From the NCBI RefSeq assembly GCF_001693735.1, contig NZ_LWDV01000007.1, positions 212,810-276,809 of the forward strand: a stretch of 64,000 bases of DNA, in the 5' to 3' direction. The notes beneath the pieces were generated by a model, which ran no database searches, was not told the origin of the DNA, and was given only the letters and a program-made list of their open reading frames with translations. Made by a program: the position numbers and the translations under genes. Below, in pieces: positions 35,113-44,351 of this stretch. The first letter of the stretch is position 1. Every line of letters begins with the position of its first letter. This stretch comes from Orenia metallireducens. Lineage in GTDB: Bacteria > Bacillota > Halanaerobiia > Halobacteroidales > Halobacteroidaceae.

Positions 35113-36450
35113 TTATCCCATAAAGATATATTTTAGAACAAAGGCTACTGCTAATACATACATAAGTGGATGTGTATCCTTAGACCTTCCTGTAAATAAT
35201 TTGATTACTACATAAGAAACTACACCAAATACTATACCTTCAGAGATGCTATAGGTAAATGGCATAGCAATCATTGTAAAGAATGCTGGAATACCTTCTG
35301 AAAAATCATCAAAATTAATGTGTTTTACACTGTCAAGCATGTAAAAACCAACAATAATCAAGGCTGGTGCTGTCGCAAAGGATGGTACTGCTAAAAAGAT
35401 TGGGGAGAATAATAAAGCCAATCCAAAAAGTACTGCTGTAGTAAACGAAGTTAAACCGGTACGCCCACCATCTGCTACACCAGCTGCACTTTCAACATAA
35501 GTTGTTGTTGTAGAAGTACCAAGCATTGCTCCTGTCGTTGTAGCGATAGCATCTGCAAAAAGAGCTTGTTTAATATTTGGCAATTTACCTTCTTCATTAA
35601 GATAACCTGCTTTAGATGATACACCAATTAAAGTACCGATAGTATCAAACAAATCTACAAATAAGAATGCAAAAATAACCGCTAAAAATTCTAAAGTAAA
35701 TATCTTTGTAAAATCAAATTTAAAAGCAATTGAACTGATACTTGGTGGAGCTGAATATAAAGTAGTTGGCATTAAATTAAATTGCATAATCTCAGGATTA
35801 ACCTCATAAATTCCTAATAATTGAGCTATTATTCCTAGAGCATAAGTTGCAAAGATACCAACTAAGATAGCTCCTTTTACCTGTTTAACAACAAGAATAG
35901 CTGTAATAATAACCCCAATAATTGCTAATACTACAGTTACATGAGTTATATCTCCTAATGCTATATAAGTTGCTGGGTCAGCCTTAATTATACCAGCATT
36001 TTGAAAACCAATAAGAGCAATAAATAAACCAATACCTGCACTTACTGCATATTTTAAATTAGTTGGAATTGAATTAAATATCGCCTCACGAACATTAACA
36101 AAGGTTAAAATAATAAAGATAATCCCTTCCACCAATACAGCTGTCAAAGCCATCTTCCATCCATACTTTGCTGCAACTGTAAAAGCAAAGAAAGCATTAA
36201 GCCCCATTCCTGGTGCTAAAGCAAAAGGATAGTTAGCCATCAAGGCCATAACCAAAGTACCAATTACTGCTGCAAGTGCAGTAGCTGTAAATAAAGCACC
36301 CTTGTCCATACCTGTCGCACTCAAAATATTAGGGTTAACAATCAAAATATACGCCATTGTCATAAAAGTAGTAATTCCTGCAAGAATCTCAGTCTTCATA
36401 TCTGTTTTGTTCTCACTTAATTTAAACGTTCTTTCTAAGAAACTAGCCAT
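35113..36450 (-). CDS. pbuG: Guanine/hypoxanthine permease, AzgA/PbuG-like
   Basis: A 445-residue NCS2/AzgA-type purine permease with about 12 to 14 hydrophobic segments. TEILAGITTFMTMAYILIVNP at the N-terminus and the central FLFVDLFDTIGTLIGVSSKAG are family signatures; TTTYVESAAGVADGGRTGL is the substrate region. It imports guanine and hypoxanthine in symport with protons. A guanine riboswitch with terminator lies 40-190 bases upstream, so expression falls when guanine is ample. Purine specificity is supported by that RNA. Confidence 0.93.
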   Translation of the reverse strand: MASFLERTFKLSENKTDMKTEILAGITTFMTMAYILIVNPNILSATGMDKGALFTATALAAVIGTLVMALMANYPFALAPGMGLNAFFAFTVAAKYGWKMALTAVLVEGIIFIILTFVNVREAIFNSIPTNLKYAVSAGIGLFIALIGFQNAGIIKADPATYIALGDITHVTVVLAIIGVIITAILVVKQVKGAILVGIFATYALGIIAQLLGIYEVNPEIMQFNLMPTTLYSAPPSISSIAFKFDFTKIFTLEFLAVIFAFLFVDLFDTIGTLIGVSSKAGYLNEEGKLPNIKQALFADAIATTTGAMLGTSTTTTYVESAAGVADGGRTGLTSFTTAVLFGLALLFSPIFLAVPSFATAPALIIVGFYMLDSVKHINFDDFSEGIPAFFTMIAMPFTYSISEGIVFGVVSYVVIKLFTGRSKDTHPLMYVLAVAFVLKYIFMG

Positions 36451-36490
36451 TAAAATTCCCTCCTACAATTAAGATATTTTATTAGAGTCA

Positions 36491-36541
36491 AAAACAAAAA
36501 ATTCCCAAGATATAATTCCATGTAGAATTAGTAACTTGGGA
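36491..36541 (-). terminator. Guanine riboswitch terminator (pbuG)
   Basis: Minus strand TCCCAAGTTACTAATTC and GAATTATATCTTGGGA pair, followed by ATTTTTTG. It lies between the aptamer and pbuG. Confidence 0.82.
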
Positions 36542-36570
36542 TAAAAGATGTAGTCTAAAACTAACATCAA

Positions 36571-36643
36571 CATCCCGTAGTCGACTAGTTTACGGCTAAT
36601 CGGTAGAAACTTTCAGGCCCTATCCCTGATATTATACGGAATT
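36571..36643 (-). promoter_or_regulatory. Guanine riboswitch aptamer (pbuG)
   Basis: Minus strand begins ATTCCGTATAATATCAGGGA, then AGTTTCTACC, CCGTAAACTAGTCGACTACGG. The purine-riboswitch core is complete, and the specificity base is C (GACTA), the guanine class; adenine riboswitches have GATTA. P1 pairs ATTCCGTA with TACGGGAT. Confidence 0.93.
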
Positions 36644-37350
36644 ACTTATACTTTTATTTTATTAATATTGTTTATTATAAAAATCAATTTAATTTTAACA
36701 GATTTAATCATAACTCATATTCACATTGTAATATTAACATAAATCTAAATTATCTTCAAGAAAAAAACTAATATTTTTATCTTATTTATTTCTTTTGTTC
36801 GTGTTTATCCATTTTGTGTAATTAACTACCTTTATAGGTAACTTTTAATTCATTGGTTATCTTCTTATCAAAAATATACTATCAACCACTATACTTACTC
36901 CTCAATTTATGGTGAGCATAAAAAAATCAAAAATAGTATTCAACCAGAGACATATGAATAAATTAAATTCCATCCTAAACTATATTCTATTCCAGTCATC
37001 TTTAAAGCAATTACTTCCACAGATATAGAAAATAATGTCCATATAAATATATATAATAGATTAATAAATCTGTCATCAAGCCCAAAATCATTGCTATATA
37101 ACAGTTGGGAGCTTATTCAAAAAACTTACTTCTATCAGCAAATTTAAAGAATGTAATCCAAGAAATAATAAATAATGAAATAGAAAAAAGCCATATAGAA
37201 TCATCTATCCTTTCACTTATTAGTCATCTCTTTTACTCTATCCAAATCATCTAATAACTATAATAAGAGATTAATCAAGGAATTTATCTATATGGCTTAT
37301 GTTAAACTTAAAATAAGATTATTTATAATACAACTTTACCCTTAGTCTAA
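36644..37350. other. Gene-free spacer with a degenerate plus-strand ORF
   Basis: About 700 bases. The first part presumably carries the pbuG promoter. On the plus strand, about 36940-37260, two frames read HPKLYSIPVIFKAITSTDIE and NVHINIYNRLINLSSSPKSL, then NVIQEIINNEIEKSHIESSI, with stops and a frameshift between. This looks like remains of a plus-strand protein, which would be the only one in the window, but I cannot name a family. Confidence 0.25.
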
Positions 37351-39051
37351 TTAAAATTTAAACCTATCTACTAATTTTGATAAATCAGTAGACATAATCG
37401 CTAACTCTTGTGAGGAGCTGATAATCTCTTGAGTAATAGCAGACTGCTGTTGACTAGAAGCAGAAACCTCCTCAGTATTAGCTGCAAATTCTTCAGTTAC
37501 TGAAGCCATATTATCAATAGCATTTTTAATGTCATGGCTCTTATGATTCATACTATCTATATTAAAAGTTACACTTTGAATAACTTGACTTAATTCTAAG
37601 GCAATCTCTTTAATATCTTTAAATCTATCAACAGTCTCTTCAATAGATTCAACACTATCACTGACTACCCCTTCACTATTTTTCATCTGTTCAACAGCCT
37701 TATCTACCTGATTTTGAATATTCCTAATCAGTTTAGCTATATTACTAGTAGCTACTGAAGATTCCTCAGCCAATTCTCTAATCTCATCAGCTACAACTGC
37801 AAAACCACGACCATACTCTCCAGCTCGTGCTGCTTCAATAGCTGCATTTAAAGCCAATAAGTTAGTTTGTTCTGCTATATTGCCAATTAAATTTACTATC
37901 TCATCTATCTCTTTAGAATTTTCACCTAAGGCAAATATAATTCCAGAAACATCTTGGGCACTTATCTTCATTCTATTAATCATTTAAATAGAATGATCAA
38001 TTGCTTGGTTACCTAGCTTTACATCCTCTAAGACATTATTAGAAATCTCGTTCATATCCTTAGTTTTATTTTCTATACTTTCAATCTCTAGATTTAATTC
38101 CCCCATACTATTAGATATCTTCTCAATCTGTAAGGAATTATCCTCAGCTCCAGTAGCTATCTCTATAACAGATTTGGTAACTTGATCTGCACCTTCACCC
38201 ATCTGATCTCCTGCTGCTGATAACTCCTCGCTAGAGGCTGTCAAATTCTCAACAGATTCACTAATATTAATAACCACCTCTTTTAGATTATTAAGCATAT
38301 TATTAAGTGCTGTTCTTAATTTTCCTACTTCATCTTCAGACTTTAGCTCTAAATTTTCTAGCTCTAAATTACCTTGAGCAATCTGATTAGCAAAGTCTGC
38401 TGCCTCTATCATTGGTTTAGATAATTTAAGTACAATAAAATAGAATGCAGTTATAATTAATATAGGGATAATTAAACTAAATAACAATACCTTGTTAAAG
38501 ACCTCAGAAATCATCTGGTTAACAAACTCTTTAGAAGCTCCTACATACCAAATTCCTATAATCTCTCCTTGATTATCTTTGATAGGAGTATAACCTGTCT
38601 GATAAAGATGACCTGCTACATTAGCCTCTCCATAATAGTTTCTGCCTTCTCCTAATACTCTTCTTTCTACTTCCTCAGAGACTAAAGTTCCCACTTGCCT
38701 TTTTCCATCTTTTCTAACATTGGTAGCTATCCTCTTATTCTTAGCAAAGATAGTTACGGTATCATTGGTCAATTAGCCTATATAATCTACAATGGCAAAA
38801 TTATTATTCATTAATACCTCACCTTTGTAGAGTTTGTCATCTTCAAGACGCCAGTCACCTGGAAATTTCTGTTCAATAATATCATACCCTGTGGCTAAAT
38901 CTGTCTTCACCTTAATAACTGCTACATCCTTAGCTTTCTCACTGACTACAGTTCTTACTACAATTAAAGTCGATCCTAATAATAGTACTATACTAGCGAT
39001 AATCATAGCTACTAACTTCTTCTTTAACGATGTTCTCTTGATTAAGTTCAT
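37351..39051 (-). pseudogene. Methyl-accepting chemotaxis protein interrupted by two in-frame TAA codons
   Basis: Three ORFs (38773-39051, 37984-38772, 37351-37983) lie end to end in one frame, separated only by TAA codons at 38773-38775 and 37984-37986. Read through, they give a 566-residue receptor: TM1 at residues 10-32, an extracellular sensor of about 150 residues (single-cache-like, with GYTPIKDNQGEIIGIWYVG), TM2 near 205-225, HAMP, and a signalling domain with the conserved tip [19 protein letters not shown] and [14 protein letters not shown]. Nothing else is damaged. Either a very recent pseudogene, sequencing errors, or suppressed stops. Confidence 0.85.
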
Positions 39052-39304
39052 AGATTAAGCCCCCTTTAGTTTCTTACTTAAAGGTAAATTAGTTAAAAAT
39101 AATAGCTCCCATTAATATATTAATAATTCTATAATCTATTATCTATTATCAATTCCCCGCAAAAAGAGAAATTATATAGTAATAATTAAAAATTTAATCT
39201 ATGATCTCTTATAAAATATATTAATTTACCAATAAAAAACAAGCCTTTCGGCTTTAATAAACCCCTTCGAGTTTTTTAAAAACAAAAAAACTCTTCGTGG
39301 AACA

Positions 39305-39334
39305 AAAAAGTAAGCCTTTCGGCTTACTTTTTTA
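39305..39334 (-). terminator. Terminator of guaA
   Basis: AAAAAGTAAGCC GAAA GGCTTACTTTTTT on the minus strand, starting at the guaA stop codon. A second, weaker hairpin with ACTCGAAG follows. The remaining 39052-39300 spacer, ahead of the chemoreceptor gene, holds no ORF. Confidence 0.88.
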
Positions 39335-40882
39335 TTCCCACTCTATGGTTGCAGGTGGTTTAGAGGTAATATCATAAACTACCCTATTTACTTGTGGAAC
39401 TTCATTTGTAATTCTAGTAGAAATCTTCTCTAATACTTCATAAGGTATTCTAGCCCAGTCAGCAGTCATTGCATCTTTACTCTTAACAGCCCTTAAACCG
39501 ATTGTATAACAGTAAGTTCGTCCATCACCCATAACACCTACACTACGCATTGGAGGTAATACAGCAAAGTACTGCCAAATCTCTCTGCCTAAACCAGCAT
39601 TTTTAATCTCTTCTCTATAGATATAATCTGCTTCTTTTAAAATCTCTAGCTTATCTGCAGTCACTTCTCCTAAAACTCTAATTCCTAAACCTGGACCTGG
39701 GAATGGCTGTCTCCAAACAATCTCATCAGGTAGCCCTAATTCTGAACCTACTTCACGTACCTCATCTTTAAATAACTCTCGTAGTGGTTCAATTAATTTA
39801 AACTCCATATCCTCTGGCAACCCACCTACATTATGGTGGCTCTTGATTGTAGAAGCACCTTCACTACCTCCACTCTCAATTACATCAGAGTAAATAGTTC
39901 CTTGTACTAAGAATTTAGCATTACCAACTTTAGCTGACTCTTCTTCAAATACTCTGATAAATTCATTACCAATAATCTTACGCTTCTCTTCTGGGTCTGC
40001 TACCCCAGCTAATTTAGATAAGAAACGTTCCTGAGCATGAACATAAACTAGATTAATATCAAATTCTTTAGTAAAGGTCTCCTCTACCTCTTGACCTTCA
40101 TTCTTTCTTAATAGACCATGGTCTACAAAGATACAAGTCAATTGGTCTCCAATTGCTTTATGGACTAAAGCAGCAGCTACTGAAGAATCTACTCCACCAG
40201 ATAGTCCACAGATAACCTGAGCATCTCCTACTCTTTCCTTGATTTCAGCAACAGTCTCTTCAATATAATTAGTGGTTGTCCAATCTCCTTGGCATTTACA
40301 TACATTGTACAAGAAATTATTGATTATCTCCGTTCCTCTTGGAGTATGTACTACCTCTGGGTGGAATTGAACACCATAAAATCCTTTATCTTGATTTCCT
40401 ACAGCAGCAGCTGGAGAATTTTCCGTATATCCAATAATCTCAAATCCTGTTGGTACTTCTGTTACTCTATCTCCATGGCTCATCCAACATTCAAGCTCTT
40501 CACCTAAATCAGTAAAGATATCCATCTTATTCTTTACATGCATCATTGCCCGTCCATACTCACGACTCTCCGCTCTCTCTACCTTTCCTCCTGGCAAAGT
40601 ATGGCACATGATTTGCATTCCATAACAGATTCCAAAAATCGGTACACCTAACTCAAATATCTCCTCATCTACATAAGGAGCATCCTCTACATATACACTA
40701 GCTGGTCCCCCCGAAAAGATAATCCCCTTTGGGTTTAACTCTTTAATTCTATCTACAGAAACATTATAAGGTAAAACCTCAGAATAAACATTACATTCTC
40801 TGACTCTACGAGCAATCAATTTACTATACTGTGCCCCAAAGTCTAATACCAAAATCAACTCATGATTTCTATTCTGGCTCAT
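39332..40882 (-). CDS. guaA: GMP synthase (glutamine-hydrolysing)
   Basis: A 516-residue two-domain enzyme converting XMP, glutamine and ATP to GMP. The N-terminal class I amidotransferase has the nucleophile cysteine in FGICYGMQ and the HPE pair in GVQFHPEV. The PP-loop ATPase is [13 protein letters not shown]. The C-terminal dimerisation domain ends KPPATIEWE, as usual. AGGGGGAAATTCC precedes the ATG. A guanine riboswitch with terminator lies upstream, matching the pathway product. Confidence 0.97.
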   Translation of the reverse strand: MSQNRNHELILVLDFGAQYSKLIARRVRECNVYSEVLPYNVSVDRIKELNPKGIIFSGGPASVYVEDAPYVDEEIFELGVPIFGICYGMQIMCHTLPGGKVERAESREYGRAMMHVKNKMDIFTDLGEELECWMSHGDRVTEVPTGFEIIGYTENSPAAAVGNQDKGFYGVQFHPEVVHTPRGTEIINNFLYNVCKCQGDWTTTNYIEETVAEIKERVGDAQVICGLSGGVDSSVAAALVHKAIGDQLTCIFVDHGLLRKNEGQEVEETFTKEFDINLVYVHAQERFLSKLAGVADPEEKRKIIGNEFIRVFEEESAKVGNAKFLVQGTIYSDVIESGGSEGASTIKSHHNVGGLPEDMEFKLIEPLRELFKDEVREVGSELGLPDEIVWRQPFPGPGLGIRVLGEVTADKLEILKEADYIYREEIKNAGLGREIWQYFAVLPPMRSVGVMGDGRTYCYTIGLRAVKSKDAMTADWARIPYEVLEKISTRITNEVPQVNRVVYDITSKPPATIEWE

Positions 40883-40921
40883 GGAATTTCCCCCTCAATT
40901 TTATTAATCTTTAACTATATA

Positions 40922-40969
40922 TAAATAAAAATCCCAAATTATAACCTAAAAAAGATTATAACTTGAGAT
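40922..40969 (-). terminator. Guanine riboswitch terminator (guaA)
   Basis: Minus strand ATCTCAAGTTATAATC and GTTATAATTTGGGAT pair around TTTTTTAG, followed by TTTTTATTTAT. Confidence 0.82.
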
Positions 40970-41026
40970 ATAGTGATAGATTGATATTCTCATAATCAAG
41001 ATTATATAATATACCAATATAACTAT

Positions 41027-41097
41027 ATCTCGTAGTCGACTAATTTACGGCTAGTCGGTAGAAACTATCGAGCCTTATCCTCGAAATTATACGAAAT
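41027..41097 (-). promoter_or_regulatory. Guanine riboswitch aptamer (guaA)
   Basis: Minus strand starts ATTTCGTATAATTTCGAGGA and continues AGTTTCTACCGACTAGCCGT, AATTAGTCGACTACGAGAT. C at the specificity position (GACTA) marks the guanine class. Second copy of this RNA in 5 kb. Confidence 0.93.
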
Positions 41098-41214
41098 CAA
41101 AAAATTTGTTATTACATTCTTGTCTTCTATATCTTGTAGTATAAGTTACATTGAATCTGTTGTCAAGATTAAAAATAGTTTTACTAAAATTATACTCTTT
41201 TAAACTAATCAAAG

Positions 41215-42030
41215 TTATTTTACTAATTTTTTTAATAATTCACGCCCCTCTTCAATACTAACAGGCAGCTCTTCATCTGCTACCAAACCTTTAAATAATT
41301 GACTAACTATTGGTAAAGTATTGGCAAAGGTTGTAATCCCATCTCTCAATATCTCCACTCCTCCTTGAGCAGCCACTTCACCATCATCTAAAATTATAAA
41401 CTTCTCTCCCCATTCAGCCGCAAAATTCAAATCATGGGTAGCTATAACTATCGTCTTACCCTCTGCAATAAGCCTATCCAGTATTTCAATTAAAGTTTGA
41501 GCTCCTAATGGATCTAAAAAAGCTAAAGGTTCATCTAAAAAGATTATTTCAGGCTCCATTATTAAAACACCTGCTAATGCAACTCTTCTCTTCTCTCCAT
41601 AACTTAAATGATGGGGATTCTTCTTTAAAAGATTTTCTATCTTTAATAAATTCACCAGTTCTGCTAACTTATTTTGAATTTCATCTATAGATAACCCAAA
41701 TTGCCTAGGTCCAAATAGAATATCCTCTTCTACTGTTGGAGCAAAGACCTGGTCATCAGGATTTTGAAAGAGATAAGCCATCTTCTGTCGAACAATCTTT
41801 TCATCTATCTTAGATAAATCCTCTCCTTTAAAGAGGACCTCTCCAGTGTCTGGAGAATAAACTCTTAACAGATTAAAGAATAAGGTTGATTTCCCAGCAC
41901 CATTTGCTCCTAGAAATATAGTAGGCTGATTCTTATTAATAGAGAAGGAAATATCCTTTAAAAATAGCTCATCTTCATAAGAGAAGTTCAATTTATTTAC
42001 TTCTAAGATTAGTTCTTTATTTCTTTTCAC
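41215..42030 (-). CDS. nikO: Energy-coupling ATPase of the nickel/cobalt ECF transporter
   Basis: A 271-residue ABC ATPase of the CbiO/NikO type. Walker A is GANGAGKST, Q-loop YLFQNPDDQVF, signature LSYGEKRRVALAG and Walker B EIIFLDEPLAFLDP. It powers metal uptake with the T-component NikQ. The GTG start has GGAGG seven bases upstream. It is the last gene of nikR-nikM-nikN-nikQ-nikO, but a repeat element (copy E) of about 155 bp is wedged between nikQ and this gene, which might affect its expression. Confidence 0.92.
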   Translation of the reverse strand: MKRNKELILEVNKLNFSYEDELFLKDISFSINKNQPTIFLGANGAGKSTLFFNLLRVYSPDTGEVLFKGEDLSKIDEKIVRQKMAYLFQNPDDQVFAPTVEEDILFGPRQFGLSIDEIQNKLAELVNLLKIENLLKKNPHHLSYGEKRRVALAGVLIMEPEIIFLDEPLAFLDPLGAQTLIEILDRLIAEGKTIVIATHDLNFAAEWGEKFIILDDGEVAAQGGVEILRDGITTFANTLPIVSQLFKGLVADEELPVSIEEGRELLKKLVK

Positions 42031-42076
42031 TGATTTCCTCCTAAGATGCTATATTTTTGTGATTGTAAAGTGAAGC

Positions 42077-42233
42077 TTAATGGGGATATTGCGATACTTT
42101 CAACCTCACCCCCTAGCCCCCTCTCCTTAACTAATGAGAGGGGGAAATGCTTTTTCTTCTTGTTCCCTCTCCTCAGAGGAGAAGAGGGTTAAGGTGAGGT
42201 GTGAGTTCTAAAAGTGTCGCTTTATCTATCTAT
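42077..42233 (-). repeat. Short dispersed element, copy E (inverted relative to D)
   Basis: Runs TAATGGGGATATTGCGATACTT to AAAGTGTCGCTTTATCTATC and is almost identical to the reverse complement of 34560-34718, including the GC-rich CCTCACCCCCTAGCCCCC core. It lies inside the nickel-transporter operon between nikQ and nikO. Confidence 0.82.
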
Positions 42234-42268
42234 AACGTCCAAATTTCATTCTAGAGTTCCCCATTTAA

Positions 42269-42862
42269 TTACTCTCTTTCCTCTATAATCAAAGTTTCTA
42301 TATTTAGTCCTCTCAGCTTCATCGCTTGATAAACTTTATCACTCTTATCAATTGAACGAACTACTCCAGCCCCAATGCTTTCTGCCAGTATAGAGTATTC
42401 TTTTATAGAGAATTTCTTCTCTGTTCTTCTTCCTCGTAGTTTACGGGCTAGAATAAATCTATTCATCTCTGCCTTAAAGGTTTTATGATATCTAAAGATG
42501 AAGAAGATTGTGATAATAAGTAAATTGGGGAATTTCAACTCTTTCATTGCTAATATCAAGTCATTCTCATTAAAATCACTTAACAGATTAATATTAAATA
42601 TAATAATTATTAAGAATTTTAAACTCAATTGAATAGTAAATTGCCAACCCTTTGTATGAAAGAATCCTAAAACTATAATGGTTAGAAAAAAAGGTATAGC
42701 AAAATAGAACCTCTGCCATACCTTCTTGGATGATTTATTACAGAGAGCTATAACAACTAATATGCTTAATAATCCAATCAATAACTCTAGATTACTAATT
42801 TGCAAAATTAGTATGACTCCTATTAAGTAGATAAGTACTCTATTCTTAGCCTTAATTCTCAT
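42269..42862 (-). CDS. nikQ: ECF transporter transmembrane T-component, CbiQ/NikQ
   Basis: A 197-residue membrane protein with about four hydrophobic segments in the first two thirds. The cytoplasmic coupling helices are recognisable: MNRFILARKLRGRRTEKKFS and VYQAMKLRGLNIE carry the A-R-G/L-R-G motifs that contact the ATPase. It is shorter than a typical CbiQ (220-260). The start overlaps the end of nikN by 11 bases. It links the ATPase to NikM. Confidence 0.85.
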   Translation of the reverse strand: MRIKAKNRVLIYLIGVILILQISNLELLIGLLSILVVIALCNKSSKKVWQRFYFAIPFFLTIIVLGFFHTKGWQFTIQLSLKFLIIIIFNINLLSDFNENDLILAMKELKFPNLLIITIFFIFRYHKTFKAEMNRFILARKLRGRRTEKKFSIKEYSILAESIGAGVVRSIDKSDKVYQAMKLRGLNIETLIIEERE

Positions 42863-43151
42863 CTTGCTTGACTACCTTCTTATTTATAATCCCTTTAGCA
42901 AGCAAAGTTAAAGTCATATATGTAAGCCCTACACCTAAAAGTCCTGCTAATCCTGTTGCAACTAATCCATCGCCTATCGGTAGCTGATAATCAGAGAATA
43001 TAGAAAAACTATCTTTGGCATAATCAATAAAACCTAAATCCTCTGCCACCCTCTCTAAGCCATCAGAATGGGAGGAAGCTAAAACTGAGTTAAAGAAAGC
43101 TAACAATAAGATAACTCCAACAATCCACAAGAAAACTTTGTTAGTGAGCAC
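42852..43151 (-). CDS. nikN: NikN/CbiN-like small membrane subunit with PDGLE motif
   Basis: A 99-residue protein with two membrane spans, one at the N-terminus and one near residues 65-85. Between them SDGLERVAEDLGF matches the PDGLE domain of nickel/cobalt ECF auxiliary subunits. The GTG at 43151 has AGGTG six bases upstream and overlaps the nikM stop region; GTG at 43160 is an alternative. It assists NikM in metal uptake. The PDGLE motif is found with nickel as well as cobalt transporters; nikR next door favours nickel. Confidence 0.8.
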   Translation of the reverse strand: MLTNKVFLWIVGVILLLAFFNSVLASSHSDGLERVAEDLGFIDYAKDSFSIFSDYQLPIGDGLVATGLAGLLGVGLTYMTLTLLAKGIINKKVVKQDEN

Positions 43152-43791
43152 CACAATCACCTACCCTATAATTTAACAGCTCTAATCTATTTGGAATAAC
43201 CCGTTCTAAATAACTTACTATTAAGACAGTGATCGTCCCTTCAATCAGACCTACTAAAAGATGCCAGCCTATCATAGTAGGTAAGACTAAATCCAAAGCA
43301 ATAGTTCCAGAGATAGCCAATTCCAATGCTGCAACAGCCGCTGAGATTACAGTTGCTAAAAATGCTGCTAAAAATACACTCACCTTAGCAGATTTAGTTA
43401 TCCTCTGCAAGGCAATATAGAGTCCATATCCCGCAAAGACTTGAACCACAGCCATATTAAAGATATTGGCCCCTAACACAGTAATCCCACCATCCATAAA
43501 GAAGATAGCCTGAATCACTAAGATAGCAGTAATTACTATAGTTGCAGCCCAAGGACCAACTACCAGCATAGCCAATACCCCACCTAATAAATGACCAGAA
43601 GTACCAGCAGCAATCGGTAGATTAATCATTTGTGCTGCAAAGATAAAGGCACCTAATAAGCCTAATAAGGGAATCTTCTCCTCAGCAAAATTATTCTTAA
43701 GCTTATCTAAACTAAACTTCAAAGCTCCTGCTGTACCCAAATAGGTTCCTATACAGGTCTTTAAATCTAAAAAACCATCTGGTATATGCAT
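43141..43791 (-). CDS. nikM: ECF nickel/cobalt substrate-binding membrane protein
   Basis: A 216-residue CbiM/NikM protein with six to seven membrane spans. The N-terminus MHIPDGFLD supplies the Met1-His2 metal site of the family; AAGTSGHLLGGVLAMLVVGP carries a further conserved histidine, and VVQVFAGYGLY is typical. It binds the metal outside and forms the path into the cell. It lies 25 bases below nikR with GGAGAGGG before the ATG, so the operon is probably NikR-controlled and the metal nickel, as the hydrogenase and lar genes also require. Confidence 0.92.
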   Translation of the reverse strand: MHIPDGFLDLKTCIGTYLGTAGALKFSLDKLKNNFAEEKIPLLGLLGAFIFAAQMINLPIAAGTSGHLLGGVLAMLVVGPWAATIVITAILVIQAIFFMDGGITVLGANIFNMAVVQVFAGYGLYIALQRITKSAKVSVFLAAFLATVISAAVAALELAISGTIALDLVLPTMIGWHLLVGLIEGTITVLIVSYLERVIPNRLELLNYRVGDCGAH

Positions 43792-43816
43792 TTTACCCTC
43801 TCCTTATTTATAAAAT

Positions 43817-44221
43817 CTATTCAATTGTCGTAAGAGTAAGCTTTCCATGCTTAATCCCTTTTAAAGCAATCAACTTCTTAGATATATCCTCAATCTCCTC
43901 AGTCTTTCCCTCTACCACAATCACCTCTAAACAATAATCATGGGATAGGTGGAGATGTAGATTAGATTTAAATAAATGGTGATAGTGATGCTGTAATTTA
44001 AGCATCTTATCTGTTAAGCCCCGTTGGTGATGATTATAGATTAATGTCAGTGAACCTACTGCCTCTTCCTCACTATCTTGGCATCTCTCCTCAACAATCT
44101 TATCTCTAATCAAATCCCTAATAGCTTCGGAACGATTATTATAACTACCTTCTATCATCTCATCAAACTTCTCTAATAATTTCTCTTCAATAGAAACTCC
44201 AAAACGTACTAATTCAGACAT
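43817..44221 (-). CDS. nikR: Nickel-responsive regulator NikR
   Basis: A 134-residue ribbon-helix-helix repressor. Residues 1-45 (RFGVSIEEKLLEKFDEMI..NNRSEAIRDLIRD) bind DNA; the C-terminal ACT-like domain carries the nickel ligands, seen in HHHYHHLFKSNLHLHLSHD-like segments (HQRGL..LQHHYHHLF, LHLHLSHDYCLEV). When nickel-loaded it represses uptake. It is the first gene of the transporter operon. A 35-base palindrome directly upstream (44263-44297) overlaps its own -35 region and is the probable operator. Confidence 0.94.
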   Translation of the reverse strand: MSELVRFGVSIEEKLLEKFDEMIEGSYNNRSEAIRDLIRDKIVEERCQDSEEEAVGSLTLIYNHHQRGLTDKMLKLQHHYHHLFKSNLHLHLSHDYCLEVIVVEGKTEEIEDISKKLIALKGIKHGKLTLTTIE

Positions 44222-44245
44222 AAATCACCTCATATCTAAATTTAT

Positions 44246-44297
44246 ATTATAGCTGACTAGAATTTAGTAGCACAAATTTTATTTTTGTGTTACTAAA
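44246..44297 (-). promoter_or_regulatory. nikR promoter with candidate NikR operator
   Basis: TATAAT (44246-44251) with TTGTGC 18 bases upstream. A palindrome with 14-base arms TTTAGTAGCACAAA / TTTGTGTTACTAAA (one mismatch pair) and a 7-base centre spans 44263-44297 and covers the -35. The half-sites GTARCA-N15-TGTTAC have the long spacing usual for NikR. Confidence 0.65.
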
Positions 44298-44351
44298 TAT
44301 TATTTAGACAATTGATATTCTCTTCCTGCTTAAACTTTAAATATTTTAATA

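Noticed and set aside
27650-39051. Stop-codon reassignment or selenocysteine, suggested by many clean in-frame stops (transposase TGA, LrgA TGA, HAD TGA, receptor TAA, membrane protein TAG)
   Set aside because: All three stop codons are involved, they occur mainly in genes with other damage, and no SECIS-like element is apparent. Ordinary decay explains most; only the chemoreceptor remains puzzling.
41215-43791. Cobalt (cbiMNQO) transporter for cobalamin synthesis
   Set aside because: No cobalamin gene or cobalamin riboswitch is nearby, while nikR precedes the operon and nickel enzymes surround it. Metal choice still needs testing.
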